A stretch of DNA of 64,000 nucleotides from Toxotes chatareus (lineage: Eukaryota; Chordata; Actinopteri; Toxotidae). Below the pieces are notes generated by a model. It worked only from the letters and a program-made list of their open reading frames with translations, was not told the origin of the DNA and made no database searches. The stretch spans positions 1 through 64,000 of the forward strand of contig JAFBJY010001463.1 in NCBI GenBank assembly GCA_016801885.1. The letters run 5' to 3'. Positions 35,121-47,150 of the stretch are shown piece after piece; position 1 is the first letter of the stretch; every line of letters begins with the position of its first letter. A program made the translations under genes and the position numbers.

Positions 35121-35129
35121 TCTCATCCT

Positions 35130-35502
35130 CTCTGGATAAATGTTCCGGTAGGGGTCGCTAATGTCCGTGTGAAAGCAGCAGAAGAAGCAGCGACAGAGTC
35201 TCCAGCTCCAGTCTCCAGCTTCGTCGGGAAGAGCGCGGAGCTTTTGCAGCTGATTAAAGGACACCATGCTTTACTTCTGGATACACACCGTGTGGATCCA
35301 CGCCGTCGCTTTCCTCTTTGGATTTCAAGGCAAAGGATCGTTTCACTCTTTTCATTTCATGTCCTGGCGTTTTCCACTAGGAAACACCGGAGCTGAGAGG
35401 GAAATTCCAGCTACCGTGGATGTTTATTGTGCGTGTGTCCGTCTGATGCTGACTCGAGTTGTGAAGGTCTGTGAAGTGACGTCCCTTCCTGAAAACAGCT
35501 GA
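35130..35502 (+). CDS. Possible first exon with hydrophobic leader
   Basis: A G+C-rich stretch (GTCGGGAAGAGCGCGGAGCT), unlike its neighbours, precedes an ATG at 35,266 in good context (GACACCATGC). The frame starts MLYFWIHTVWIHAVAFLFGF, hydrophobic enough for a leader, and stays open to 35,502. I found no matching next exon and no clear donor within the frame. It may be the 5' end of a gene whose other exons are absent from this window, or chance. I do not recognise a family. Confidence 0.25.
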
Positions 35503-35519
35503 CATGACAGAGAGGTCTG

Positions 35520-37640
35520 CGCTCCTCACGGCGAAGCCTCTGACTTTCTGCTGCTTCCTGTTACAGCAGAGCTCTGTTTGCTCTAAATGAAGTTAGTGAT
35601 GAGTGGAGCTGAGCCGAGCTGACAGCAGTCTTCATGTACAGTAGCAGTGTGTGACACAGAGAGCAGAGCAGCCTCAGAGGCTGATGGTACAGCTGACAGC
35701 TTCAGTACAGTCTCCTCTCAGCACAGTAGTAGAGTAGTGCAGAAACATGTGGAGCCTGTTGGACTGTCTCCACTGCTGGACTTATTTCTGAGAGCTGGTC
35801 TCTCTGATGAAATGTGTGTGTGTCACATTTGTATTAGGCCGTTTGCAAGTTAGCTTGTGTGTATTGTTAAATAGCTGTAAATACCAAACCTAACCACAGA
35901 GTGGACTCTGGATACAAACCCCAGTCTCCCACCTCCACTGCTGTTAATAAACTTCATTACCTCATTCATTCAGAAAATCTGTTTCCTCTGAACATCATCC
36001 AGCCACATTATGTTTCACACATAATGGATTTGCTTTTCCACAGTTTACTACAGTTTAGTGTATTTAGTGTATGTGGTTGTAGTGAGCGAGGGAGTGAGAG
36101 AATGAATACAGGAAGACAGATGGATCAACACGGTGAACAAAACATACAGGTGTACAGTGACAGTGCTGTGGTAAAGCTGAGTTCCAATCCAATATCATAA
36201 TACAGAGAGGGAATATATACTTCATTAAAATGAGCAGTGAAAGAGCACAGACGAGTCACATCAGTTCACTGAACTCCTCCTGTCACAGTCACAGAATAAT
36301 GATCACATTACTATAGAAACTTCTGGATAAATGATGGAACAGTTTGTCATTTTCTCCGACCAAAAAGAAAATGTGTTTTTCTTTGAATCATGAAAATCTT
36401 TAAAACGAGTTTTGTGAGGAAAAAAAGGCAAAAATGACAGAAGAAATTTTCTCTCTCTCTTCAAAAGCTTTCAAGAGTCATCATGAAGAAATAAAGTACA
36501 TCATTGTGTGGTACTGAATAATTAAGATCCTTCAACAACTAGGACTTAATACAGTCCTGTAGATGAGCTGCATGGAGCAGAAAACAAGAATCAGAGCTGA
36601 GAGTCTAAAGTGGCAGAGTTAAACTTCCAAACTTATTCTGCCCTCACGGTCATCAACAGTTTTCCTCCTACACTCAAAACACTGCAAATGAACACTCATC
36701 CAAATGCATCACATGCCACCTCAAACACATCAACATATTTTAGATTCCAGTTTCAGGACTAAGGTTTTAAAGGCAGGAAGAATTCTCAGCAGCCTAAATT
36801 TACTCCACAGTGAGGAAATCACTGATTGTTTTATTGTTTTACTGTCCTTTAACCAAAGAGGGTGAACATGAACAGCCTGAAACGCTTCATGCAACAGCTT
36901 ATCCAGCTTTAAGTCCTACCACTCATTCTGGAGATTTACTACAGGACATAATTGTATTGCACTGAAATGAACTAAAATCAAGGCTCAAAGCCAAAAGGAG
37001 ATTTGAACCTAGTGTTCAGTATAAGACACAAGTGGACTCAGTGATAGGTAAATGTAAGAAGGCTGAAACTTTAAAGCACAATAATAAGTAGCTGATTGTA
37101 GAAGTGGAAACAGTGTGTGCTGGTTAGTTTGCATTGGACTGGGAGATTATTTCTCCTGAGTCTTAAACTCTGCTTCTTTGTTTTTGGGCCAAATCTTGAG
37201 AGATGATGAAAGTGATTCACACATTGGAAATAATAAGATTTTACCAACACATCAAACTGTTTCCTGTTCACAGCACTTAAAGTGAAGTCCTCCATCAAGT
37301 ATCATCATACATCACAGACCTGACCTACAGTACATTGACGTAACTTCCTAAAATAACACACAGCACACTCCACTTTGTGCTGTGACATCCAACTCCATCA
37401 TTTCCATTAGAATTTCTTTAGAAAGGATCTTGTTGCAGACAGTACAGACTTCCTAGAAATCCTTTCCTTTAACACAAACTACAGTGCATCACACCAAAAC
37501 AAAGAAGTTGAGCAACCATGAGAATATCTCACAGTCATGATCAGCATTAAAAAAACCCATTATTGTCCATGAATGATAAGCACACAATCAAACCACTGGG
37601 CTTATGGGTATGATTACTTGTCATCACAGTTTCACAAACA
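35520..37640. other. Intergenic, nothing identified
   Basis: Short open frames only, with no domain or splice structure. Confidence 0.45.
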
Positions 37641-38110
37641 TATCATTTGGACAAAACATTTCAAAACATTAACTTCTAAACTAGACACTGACATGAACTA
37701 CTAACATGTACTGACTTACTGAAAACCTTGGAGCTGATCTGGACTTTCCTGTAGTTTCCTCTTGTCCTTGTAACAGCAGTAGCTCCTCCCTTCCTTGTCA
37801 ATAATTGTGCAGAAATATCTGAGTGCTTCTTTCTTCCTAAATCATGAGCAAGTCCTGTCCAGTCCAACTGTTTCTGCTCCTGTTTGACTTCTGAACTTGT
37901 CTCTGGCTGTGTGTCCACTTACTGCAGCCTGTGACATCAGACTGTAGAATGTTGATACATCAAAGGACAAACTCTCTCTCTCTCTCACACACACACACAC
38001 TCACACTTGTACTTCTTTATTTGTGAGGACACTTGCTGACATAATACATTCCTTAGCCCTTACCCTAACTCTAACCAAAACCCAATTCTAACCCTGAAAC
38101 CAAGTCTTAA
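37641..38110 (-). repeat. Duplicated block with exon-like ORF, copy 1
   Basis: The block matches 59,720-60,135 at about 90% or better, ending in a CA run, GTGAGGACACTTGCTGACAT and CCCTAACC-type repeats. On the minus strand, 37,918-37,720 is open: MDTQPETSSEVKQEQKQLDW, then TGLAHDLGRKKHSDISAQLL, then KGGATAV, then KVFS, followed by a perfect donor GTAAGT. The pattern DW.GLA.DLG faintly recalls helix 2 of Death domains. The reading frame survives in both copies with only replacement differences (VTRTRGNY to VRRTRGNQ). Function unknown. Confidence 0.6.
37973..38105. repeat. TC/CA microsatellite plus CCCTAACC-type repeat
   Basis: (TC)n then (AC)n followed by GTGAGGACACTTGCTGACAT and repeated CCTAACTCTAACC words. 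This is a repeat I know to be common in teleost introns. Its second copy here is at 60,058-60,135. Confidence 0.75.
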
Positions 38111-40120
38111 CCCTCAAACAGTAACATGAACGCAGATGGAAACACTGCAGAGCTGCTTTGGATGGTTTAACAGGTAAAGATCATCAGATAATGGAATGAC
38201 CTGATACCTTCATCTGTATCCATAAACACATGGAGGAAATCTCCCAAACACAAACTTAACCACAATGTGATTTACAATTAACAAACACACTTGCGTGTAA
38301 ACTCTCACACCAGCATAAAAATAAGTCATTGTTTTAGGATCTGAAGAAGAAGATCGAGGATGAAAGAGATCAGGAGACAGGAGCCCCACAACAGAAGAGA
38401 GAGAAATAAAAGAAATACAATTAAAACACAAACTTACAAACAGATGAAGAATCACCTTAAAGTCATTGTAGTAAACAAAGTAAGTTTTGTTTCTGGACCC
38501 AGACTGAGAAAATACCAGTAACTGAAAATAATGATGAAATAATGTTGGAGGAAAAAATGCTTCCTCCTTCCATCCAGCCTGGTTATTTTACAGCTTCTAC
38601 TCCCAGAACATGATGATATAGTGTCAGCTTTAACTTTCACCATCAGCTTCCTACTTGATTCAGGTGACAGGTGTAACTGTTATCTCAGTGTGATGCAGAG
38701 AAGAGACCAACATACAGCAGGACTCTGTGGATTTAAGGTCTAACAGCACAAGAGAAGTTGAACGAGATCTAAAAGAAACATGAGTCAAAATGATTCTCTG
38801 TGCAGCAGCTGATCTGTTGCAAGAACAACAACTAAAACTGTCTGTGGCAATGGGGAGATAGTGAATATCACTCCTCACTTTCAATAAAGAGGTGAACACA
38901 GAAAATAATGTCTACTGCAAAGTCACAGGAAAACCAGAGTGTGAGGAAAGAGCACATTACTGTATTGATGAAAAAACAAAGATCTGATGGACAAAAACTC
39001 TTCTCAAAGTTGGAATGTAGGTGGTGCAAAGCACAGAGAGCAGAGAGAGATGAAGAACCCTCTGAAACCAGTCCTGGAGTCCTTGAAGGACGACTTATTA
39101 TGGACTGACAGGAGACAGAAAGACACTTTACACTCATTTCTACCAGCAGTCAGCAGACACACACTCATGAGAGCACCTTTACACCTCACTGTGACAAAAG
39201 AGACACAGCCCAGTTCAGCCTCTGCACAGCTCTGAAGGACAAACACTGCTGTGACTGTATTTAAGAGGCAACATACTATGATTCACATTAACAACTGACA
39301 ATCATATCACTAATAAAACATTCAATTCAATACCTAATTAAAAAGCCAACAGGAGAACACTGTTTCTTTTACAGGCTGTTGGTATAAGATTTGAAGGAGA
39401 ACAGGATTAAAATGCAGAGAAATACTGAGGCAAGCTGGATGAGTGAGGTGAGTCATTAATGGATGATATGGAGGCCAAGAATTCATCAATAAAGAAGATT
39501 AAACATGAGGGAAACTAAAATACAAAACCAGGAACTAAACAGATTCTACACTGCAGGGAAAGCCAGGCATGGCTTCAGCCTGTGTTTCATCTGTTCGTGT
39601 GTTGTTGTGGAATTTGTGGAAATGTTTATAAGAGCTGTATATCCAGTATTGAATGTTGTGAAGTGGTTGAAGCCGTGTAGGATTTAACACTATTTGGTCA
39701 TAACTGTCAGGAATGTTACTATGTTACAGTCAACAATACTGTAATGTGAGAACACACATCTGTTCAGTTAATGTGGTACTACTTTGCCTGTTAACCCTTG
39801 TGTTCACAGCCATGTTAACAATAAATATGCTGCTAACTTTAAACATTTATTTATTGGTCACTCTTTAAATAGTTTGACAGCAACATGAATTTCCCTGTTT
39901 TATAAAAGCAAATACTTTTCTCACTGAAGCAATAATTGTGTGTTTATTCAATAAGAGTATCTGTGTTTGTTGAAGGTAGAAATACATGGCACTGGAGGAA
40001 GAATTTCATTTCAGTAAAGTCAACAACGGTAGTTTCAAGTTGAGCAAATTAAAAAATCTCTTGCATTATGTTGCCTTATAAATTTGAGTTTTCTCAACAT
40101 CTTAGTTTTTACATTGTACC
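38111..40120. other. Intergenic, nothing identified
   Basis: No gene-like exon is seen on either strand. Confidence 0.45.
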
Positions 40121-40129
40121 AACGCCCCT

Positions 40130-40640
40130 GCCTTGACCTGCTCAGCTTCCCTACTCTCACCCCCTACTCTCAACACTCAGATTCTGGTTCCTACCTCTGC
40201 TTCACAAAGACTCTGCGGCTCATGTCTCTTGAGTGACTCTTTGTTTGGATTCATCATTTCCTGTTTTACTTTGAAATTACTTACCTAGTGTGTTGGTGTT
40301 TTACTCTCTGTCTTTATGTCTTTTCCCTCTTCTGTGATTGTCTGTCCCGCCCTGATGTCCTTCACTTGTTACACAGTTCCATTGTGTATTTAAGTCTCTG
40401 TGTTCTATTCATTCCTCCGAGTTTCCTCATGCCTCTGCTTAGTTCCTGTTCATGTTTTGGTTTTTCCTCTTGTTCTGATTCAGAGAGTTGTTGTCTAGTG
40501 GTGTTCCTGCCAGTCATCACGGTCTGCTCATCTACTTGCAAACCTGCTGTTCTGTTATTAAAATATCTTCACTTTACCATCCTGGAGTCAGCATTTGGGT
40601 CCAACCTAACTGATCCATTGCACATATGTGACTGTGATCC
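40130..40640 (+). mobile_element. LTR-like or retroposon repeat
   Basis: Sequence of the type ATCATTTCCTGTTTTACTTT, then GTCTGTCCCGCCCTGATGTC, then GTATTTAAGTCTCTGTGTTC (TATA-like TATTTAAG at 40,386), and TTATTAAAATATC near the end, followed by TTTGGGTCCAACCTAAC. This is the layout of a widespread fish LTR (promoter, short leader, poly(A) region). No target duplication was found. Confidence 0.45.
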
Positions 40641-40689
40641 CAGTCAGATTCTGACTCTGATCACAAAAAGAGTTTTGTAACTCAAATAT

Positions 40690-40870
40690 GCAGTCAACTC
40701 TGCTCCAACCTTCATGTTTGATGATAGTCCTGGCCTGAAGACACCTATAGGCCAGTATCCAGTTATAGTCATAGCACCATTTACTGGCAACAGGAATTGT
40801 CATGTTTTATACTTTGATGTACTCAAACTAGCAGGTTGACCAGATCCATTTAAACACTAGGACAGAAAAG
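40690..40870. repeat. Dispersed fish repeat, class unknown
   Basis: ATAGCACCATTTACTGGCAA followed by CAGGAATTGTCATGTTTTAT and TGACCAGATCCATTTAAAC resembles a repeat I associate with many teleost genomes (three-word pattern CACC..CTGGCAACAGGAA, CATGTTTTA, ACCAGAT). Not assigned to a class. Confidence 0.35.
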
Positions 40871-41084
40871 CACATTGATTATTCTACATTGTGAAGCTTA
40901 TCTGAAGTCACAATAACAGGGCCCCAGTCCCATTATGGTCTATCTGCACACACATCTGCCTTCCTTCAAGTTACAAATATGAAACTGGTGGAAACAGTAA
41001 GTGATATTTATCTCATGGGTTCTGTCTCAGACAGTCGTACAAATTCAGAGCCATGTAATATGACCTGTTATTATTACTGTTACT

Positions 41085-41290
41085 AGGACTTGAAAACCAA
41101 TGGGTGGAACAAAAGGTGTCAAAGAATCACTCTGATAAGTAGGACTTAAACCAGCTTAGTGAAGTTCCTTTGATGCCAATTAATAGTTTCAGTCTCTGAT
41201 GATCAGTGGTGTCAAATGCAACATTAAGATATGACAAGTACAGAGACAAGTTCTTTGTCTGATGTACTTAAAAGGTCATTTATAACCTCA
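41085..41290 (-). mobile_element. L2-like LINE RT fragment, inverted
   Basis: On the minus strand, 41,220-41,130 reads VAFDTTDHQRLKLLIGIKGT followed by SLSWFKSYLSE, the RT palm motif A and beyond. It meets a plus-strand piece of the same LINE family at about 41,290, head to head. Confidence 0.75.
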
Positions 41291-41530
41291 GAGTTATTTT
41301 TAATCAAGACTTGTCCTTTAACTCCCTCATCAAAGAAACTTCAGACTGCTGCCTTTTTTCACCTCCTTAATATGACAACAATCAGAAACATCCTGTCTCA
41401 GAATGATGCAGAAACACTGCTCCATGCTTTTGTTACTTCTAGGCTGGACTATTGCAATTCTATTATTATCTATTATTATCTAAAGACTCTCCAGCTGATT
41501 CTAAATGTTGCAGTGTGAGTACTGACAGGA
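41291..41530 (+). mobile_element. L2-like LINE C-terminal fragment
   Basis: It reads KKLQTAAFFHLLNMTTIRNI, then LSQNDAETLLHAFVTSRLDY, then CNS, then LKTLQLILNVAV, the conserved post-RT region of L2-like ORF2. Truncated at both ends. Confidence 0.9.
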
Positions 41531-42070
41531 ACAAGGAAAAGAGTCAGTGTGGTGTGTTCAGTGTTGTAGTTACTGACAGTGACCACTGGAGGGCAGTGAT
41601 CATGGTAGTTTCTCTGTGAACAGTCCAGTTCCATCCACATTAATGTGAAGCCTGAATGTTTGTGTTGAAGACATCACTGTTGAAATGGAGAATTTAGTTC
41701 CATTGGAGCTCAGCTGATTCAACTGATCAATAATCAATAATAATGAAAACATCAAACAGCAGCAGAGTGTGTGTGTGTTCACACTGGGAGTCATGAGGAG
41801 GTTTCATGTCTTAATAATACTTTGCATAGTGGACAGACGACACACCCCCCCACACACACACACACCTCTCTGGCCAAAGCCTTGCAGTTTACTTTCATTT
41901 TGACCAAACCTTGTGGAACAGATGATTTTCTCCATCTGAAGGTAAATGTCAGCAGTTTGAATGTTTTACTCATCAACACTCTTGTTACCTGGGATTTCTG
42001 ACCTTTGAGTTATTGAGGGGTTTTTTTCAGGGGTTTTTTTGTGTTTGTCAGTCAAAGTGCACACACACAC
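41531..42070. other. Upstream region of locus B
   Basis: GTGACCACTGGAGGGCAGT at 41,579 is shared with 20,155 near the 3' side of locus A, another mark of duplication. CA microsatellites lie near 41,850-41,863. No exon is seen. Confidence 0.45.
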
Positions 42071-42165
42071 TCATATAAGAAGCTGAGGAAAAAGAAGCTT
42101 GAACTGAAGAACTAAGAGCCTTTCCAACACTGACAGGAGAGAGCTGCAGAGGGATGAATAATTGA
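42071..42165 (+). promoter_or_regulatory. Candidate promoter and 5' non-coding exon of locus B
   Basis: TATAAG (42,074-42,079) lies about 30 bases before a stretch with no ATG-led long frame that ends in a consensus donor, TTGA/GTAAGTGG (42,165/42,166). It sits 1.6 kb before the first coding exon, which has its own acceptor, so a spliced 5' UTR is expected there. The link is inferred from splice-site fit only. Confidence 0.35.
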
Positions 42166-43781
42166 GTAAGTGGAGCTCTTGATTGGTTTGATTTGTCTTC
42201 ATTAAAGGGACATGGTTTTCTCTAGTTTGTGTAAAATGTTGACAGTGACGTCACTAGTTCTTCTGGTTATTTTAGCTGGAGAAACTGGTTTATTACCAGT
42301 GTTTTACAGTTGGATGGAGTTTGTTTAAATCAGGAGGAGGCTTGAAACAGTCGTCGCCTCAAACTGAAATATCAGCTTGGAAACTTGAGACGAGTAAAGA
42401 TGGCCTCTCTGTTCATGAAACTTGTGTGTGTGTAAGCAGGAAAAGAAACTGTGAGGAGTCTACAAGTCAGATTAGTGAAAATGTTAAAGTCCTGATGAAA
42501 AGTACGTCAATATCAAAAGTAGATAATATCGCCTGTAAAGTACTTTACAGACGATATTGAACCATGGTGAAATTACAGGATATGGTCATGGACTCATGGG
42601 CCTCCGTCTCAGAGCAGGAGGAGCAGCTGATATTTCTACAGAAGAAATGATGGAGATGATGATTCATGTAAAACATTTGAAGTTAAGGTTTTAGTCTCTT
42701 GGAGATACAGAATGTTCACTGAATAAAAGCTTTGTTACACTTTTGGATCCAAGCAGATAAAAACATTTTTCAAGTTGACCAACTAAATCACCACAGTAAC
42801 TGCAACTGTAACTACATTTTCTCTGTCTGAAGGTAAATGTCATCAGTTTTAATGTTTTATACATCAGCACCACCTGTTGTTACCTGAGTTTTCTGATGTT
42901 TGTGTTTTTGTGAGGTTGTCGTGGAGTTGTTGTTAAACCTGAAGTTACTGTGCCAAACACAAATCCTGCCAGAAAGCACAGGCCGCAGGCCTCTGGTCCT
43001 CCTCCAACAGGAACTAGATTCTTTATGTAAAATTGTACTTAAATGTGATCAATGATTAAATTAAAGAGATTTCATTTTAAAAGCTTTAATATTATTGTAA
43101 AGGCTTTATTGAAATTGTCTGTCTTTTATTTTGAAAAGCACGTACAAGTTGTTTGGAATCTAATACTTTTGTAGTGAAAAGTAACTCAGTACTTTTATTG
43201 CAGTGCTGCACTGAAACTCCAGTGTTTCCATTTTCTGCTTCTTTATCCTTTTACTTCACAACTTTTCAGAGGGACATATTTCACTGTTTTACTACATTTA
43301 TTTCACAGCTACAGTTACTTTTCAGATTAAGATTTGAAATAAAAACCAAATGAGTCTGTTCTACATGATCAGCACTTTGACTTTTGACAGTTGAAGTATA
43401 TTTTACTGATTACACTCGTGGACTTTTACTCAAGTGAAATTAGAAAGCAGGATTTTTAGACTGTGTCAGATAAAACCAGTGGATCTCAGTCTGTCTGTGT
43501 ATCAGTGAATGGAAATGCTCGTCCCTGGATCCTGTGTGTGCTGCTCTGCACTTCACTGCAGCTTCATGACCCCATCTAGTGGACTGACAGTGGAAGTACA
43601 GCAGCTGATGGCAGCTTCCTCTGCCTCACACTGCTGTCTGACTGCATTCAACTGACACTGATATGAAAGAGGAACAAAGAGCCAATCAGTGGAGGAGCAG
43701 CTGATATTTCTACAGGACAAATGATGGAGAGGAGGATTTCAGTTGATGTGCAGATGAATGATTTGTGTTTTCTCTCCAGAT
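42166..43781. other. Intron 1 of locus B (inferred)
   Basis: Non-coding. GGAGGAGCAGCTGATATTTC occurs twice (42,619 and 43,693), marking an internal duplication of about 100 bases. GGTAAATGTCA.CAGTTT.AA also repeats at 41,941 and 42,832. Confidence 0.45.
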
Positions 43782-43916
43782 GAAGGTAGAAAGTGTGTGT
43801 GAGCTGATGTGGATGTGAATTCAGCATCATGAATCAGTGTGAGGACAGAGAGGAGGGAGCCCCTCCCTAAAAAGCAGTCTGTGTGGGGACCATGAGATCC
43901 AGACCAAAGCTCAGAG
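43782..43916 (+). pseudogene. Locus B exon 1 with start codon and early stop
   Basis: Acceptor TTCTCTCCAG is followed by 47 bases of leader and ATG at 43,829 (MNQCEDREEGAPP), then TAA at 43,868. The text after it, in the next frame, reads SSLCGDHEIQTKAQ and joins in phase to exon 2. A net loss of one base in the CCCTAAAAA stretch explains both facts. Donor CAGAG/GTGAG. Confidence 0.88.
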
Positions 43917-44028
43917 GTGAGATGAGGATCTCTAACTGTCCATGACTCTTCTCCATGTCAGAGCTCAGCACTCACATCACTGCACCATCATTATTCACAC
44001 TCAAAGCTCTGTGTGTGTTGTGTTGAAG

Positions 44029-44169
44029 GCCAGAGCAGCAGCACACACCAGACTCTGCTGGACCTGAACCTGAACATGGACCTGAGTCCAGCTGTGTGTC
44101 CATGAAGAGTGACTGGTCAATGGGTCGCCTCATTGGTTTCAAAGGGCAGCCTCCCTCTGCTGCAAAGAA
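44029..44169 (+). CDS. Locus B exon 2 (N-terminal CVSMKSD motif)
   Basis: It encodes PEQQHTPDSAGPEPEHGPES, then SCVSMKSDWSMGRLIGFKGQ, then PPSAAKK. The SCVSMKSD.SM motif is typical for the N-terminal part of fish NLRs and may be repeated in other family members. Donor AAGAA/GTGAGC. The exon is open in its own frame. Confidence 0.88.
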
Positions 44170-44716
44170 GTGAGCTGCAGCTGAGTTAAAAATGTATCAG
44201 ACAGCTGTCCTGTATAACTGGTCTTCTATGAAAGATGAAGTGATTGTGTTTTGTCTCCAGGCTTCATGAATGACACAGTATATGAACATGATCAGGCTGA
44301 AACACAGGCTTTAGAGGCAAAGTTGATGTTTCTCTTTTCAAGAAAAGCACTTCTTATGTTCTTATATGTGTCATTCAGATCAGAAGTAAAACTGTAACTC
44401 CCTGTAACTCAGCACCTGTCCAGTTCCAGTGTTTGTGTTAGTGTCCTGTAGCAGAGGTGAGACTTCTGTCAAACCCAGTGTGAGTCCTTAAAACTCATCA
44501 TTTAAAAGGTGGACTTGTTGTGATGACTCTAGGTCATGAGGTACAGAACTGATTGCTTGTTTCCTCTCATTGAGAATGTCACAGCACAGTAGTGTTTGCT
44601 TTAATCAGGACAGTCACCACAGAACATAAAAGCAGCTGTTGTTTGTGTACAAAGCATAAAACGCTCACAGATGCTGCAAACATAATGTGAGCTAATTCTT
44701 CATGATTCCTCCACAG

Positions 44717-44795
44717 AGTGGACCAGGAGAGCTCAGAGGTTCCCAGTGCTCAGTCTGCCCAGCAGCATCAAACACACCTGGACTCCATATTTATG
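44717..44795 (+). CDS. Locus B exon 3
   Basis: After acceptor CCTCCACAG it reads VDQESSEVPSAQSAQQHQTH followed by LDSIFM, in phase with exon 2, ending at a weak donor GTCTGT. This segment links the N-terminal motif to the pre-FISNA helical exon. Confidence 0.88.
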
Positions 44796-44957
44796 GTCTG
44801 TACATGGACAACAACTACTTTGACATCTGTTGTGTTGACAATAATCTCCATGCTGCACTTTTTAGAGCAGTGGATTGTCAGTGTGTCCAACATGGATCTG
44901 ATGTTTGGCTCCATGGTTTTACTTTGATTGTGTCATTCATATAGTTTTCTGTTCCAG

Positions 44958-45186
44958 CTGCTGGAGGAGAACATTGTCACTTTTGTGAAGAAGGAGCTGA
45001 AGAAGATCCAGAAGGTTGTGAGCTCAAATTACCCACAATGCTCAGAGAGTCAGAGGGAGGATGAGGAGGTGTTGGACGGTGAGGATGAAGAGCAGAGGAG
45101 GAGCAGCAGAGAGGCTTTTGTGAAGATCACAGTGAACTTCCTGACGAGAATGAAGCAGGAGGAGCTGGCTGACTGTCTGCACAGCA
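44958..45186 (+). CDS. Locus B exon 4 (charged helical region)
   Basis: Between GTTCCAG and GTAAGA it encodes LLEENIVTFVKKELKKIQKV, then SESQREDEEVLDGEDEEQRR, then REAFVKITVNFLTRMKQEEL, then ADCLHS. It is a helical, strongly charged module found before FISNA in this NLR group and perhaps equivalent to a protein-interaction domain. It is open throughout. Frame matches exon 3. Confidence 0.92.
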
Positions 45187-45349
45187 GTAAGAGGATTTCT
45201 CTAAAGATTCGACATGATGGACAAATTGGACATTTACTAACATCTCAAGACATGGAGGAAATATGTTCATGTGTGTTCTTTAGGGGATGAACATGTCATG
45301 TTTTCTTTATGAATCAGTCATTGATGTTGTTTCTTGTTTGTTCATTCAG

Positions 45350-47150
45350 GACATGTTGCTGCAGTTTGTCAACGTAAACTTAAATCTGCTCTGAAGAAGA
45401 AGTTCCAGTGTGTGTTTGAGGGGATCTCTAAAGCAGGAAATCCAACCCTTCTGAATCAGATCTACACAGAGCTCTACATCACAGAGGGAGGGACTGGAGA
45501 GGTCAATGATGAACATGAGGTCAGACAGATTGAAACAGCATCCAGGAAACCAGCCAGACCAGAAACAAGCATCAGACAAGAAGACATCTTTAAAGTCTCA
45601 CCTGGAAGAGATGGACCAATCAGAACAGTGATGACAAAGGGAGTGGCTGGCATTGGGAAAACAGTCAACACAGAAGTGGACTCTGGACTGGGCTGAAGAC
45701 AAAGCCAACCAGGACATACACTTTACATTTCCATTCACGTTCAGAGAACTGAATGTGCTGAAAGAGAAAAAGTTCAGCTTGGTGGAACTTGTTCATCACT
45801 TCTTTACTGAAACCAAAGAAGCAGGACTCTGCAGGTTTGAAGAGGTCCAGGTTCTGTTCATCTTTGACGGTCTGGATGAGTGTCGACTTCCTCTGGACTT
45901 CCACAACACTGAGATCCTGACTGATGTTACAGAGTCCACCTCAGTGGATGTGCTGCTGACAAACCTCATCAGGGGAAACTGCTTCCCACTGCTCGCCTCT
46001 GGATAACCACACACGACCTGCAGCAGCCAATCAGATTCCTCCTGAGTGTGTTGACATGGTGACAGAGGTCAGAGGGTTCACTGACCCACAGAAGCAGGAG
46101 TACTTCAGGAAGAGGTTCAGAGAGAAGGAGCAGTTCAGAAGGATCATCTCCCACATCAAGACTTCACGAAGCCTCCACATCATGTGCCACATCCCGGTCT
46201 TCTGCTGGATCACTGCTACAGTTCTGGAGGATGTGTTGGAAACCAGAGAGGAGGAGGGCTGCCCAAGACCCTGACTGAGATGTACATCCACTTCCTGGTG
46301 GTTCAGTCCAAACTGAAGAATGTTAAGTATGATGGAGGAGCTGAGACAGATCCACACTGGAGTCCAGAGACCAGGAAGATGATTGAGTCTCTGGGAAAAC
46401 TGGCTTTTGAGCAGCTGCAGAAAGGAAACCTGATCTTCTATGAATCAGACCTGACAGAGTGTGGCATCGATATCAGAGCAGCCTCAGTGTACTCAGGAGT
46501 GTTCACACAGGTCTTTAAAGAGGAGAGAGGACTGTACCAGGACAAGGTGTTCTGCTTCGTCCATCTGAGTCTTCAGGAGTTTCTGGCTGCTCTTCATGTC
46601 CATCTGACCTTCATCAACTCTGGAGTCAATCTGCTGTCAGAAGAACAATCAACCTCTAACAGGTCTAAACTGTCCACAGACAAACCCGATCCAACACAGC
46701 TCTACCAGACGGCTGGGGACAAGGCCTTACAGAGTCCAAATGGACACCTGGACTTGTTCCTCCGCTTCCTCCTGGGTCTTTCACTGCAGACCAATCAGAC
46801 TCTCCTACAAGGTCTGCTGACACAGGCAGGAAGTGGCTCACAGACCAATCAGCAAACAGTCCAGTACATCAAGAAGAAGATTGAAGAGACTCCTCTGCAG
46901 AGCAAAGCATCAACCTGTTCCACTGTCTGAATGAACTGAATGATTGTTCTCTAGTGGAGCAGATCCAACAGTCCCTGAGTTCAGGACGTCTCTCCACAGA
47001 TGAACTGTCTCTTGCTCAGTGGTCAGCTCTGGTCTTCATCTTACTGTCATCAGAAAAAGATCTGGACGTGTTTGACCTGGAGAAATACTCTGCTTCAGAG
47101 GAGGCTCTTCTGAAGCTGCTGCCAGTTGTCAAAGCCTCTAACAAAGCTCT
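45350..47150 (+). pseudogene. Locus B exon 5: FISNA-NACHT-winged helix, frameshifted
   Basis: This 1.8-kb exon runs from ATTCAG to GTAAGT. FISNA: KLKSALKKKFQCVFEG and NPTLLNQIYTELYITEGG. Walker A GVAGIGKT at 45,640-45,663. Walker B FIFDGLDE at 45,857-45,880. Later TEVRGFTDPQKQEYFRKRF, HIKTSRSLHIMCHIPVFCW, YSGVFTQVFKEERG, FVHLSLQEFLAALHV and the closing SSEKDLDVFDLEKY. Frame changes occur at about 45,667 (net -2), 45,979 (-1), 46,010 (+2, an extra AC), 46,256 (-1) and 46,892 (-1). All catalytic motifs are unaltered, which would be unusual for an old pseudogene. Confidence 0.93.
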
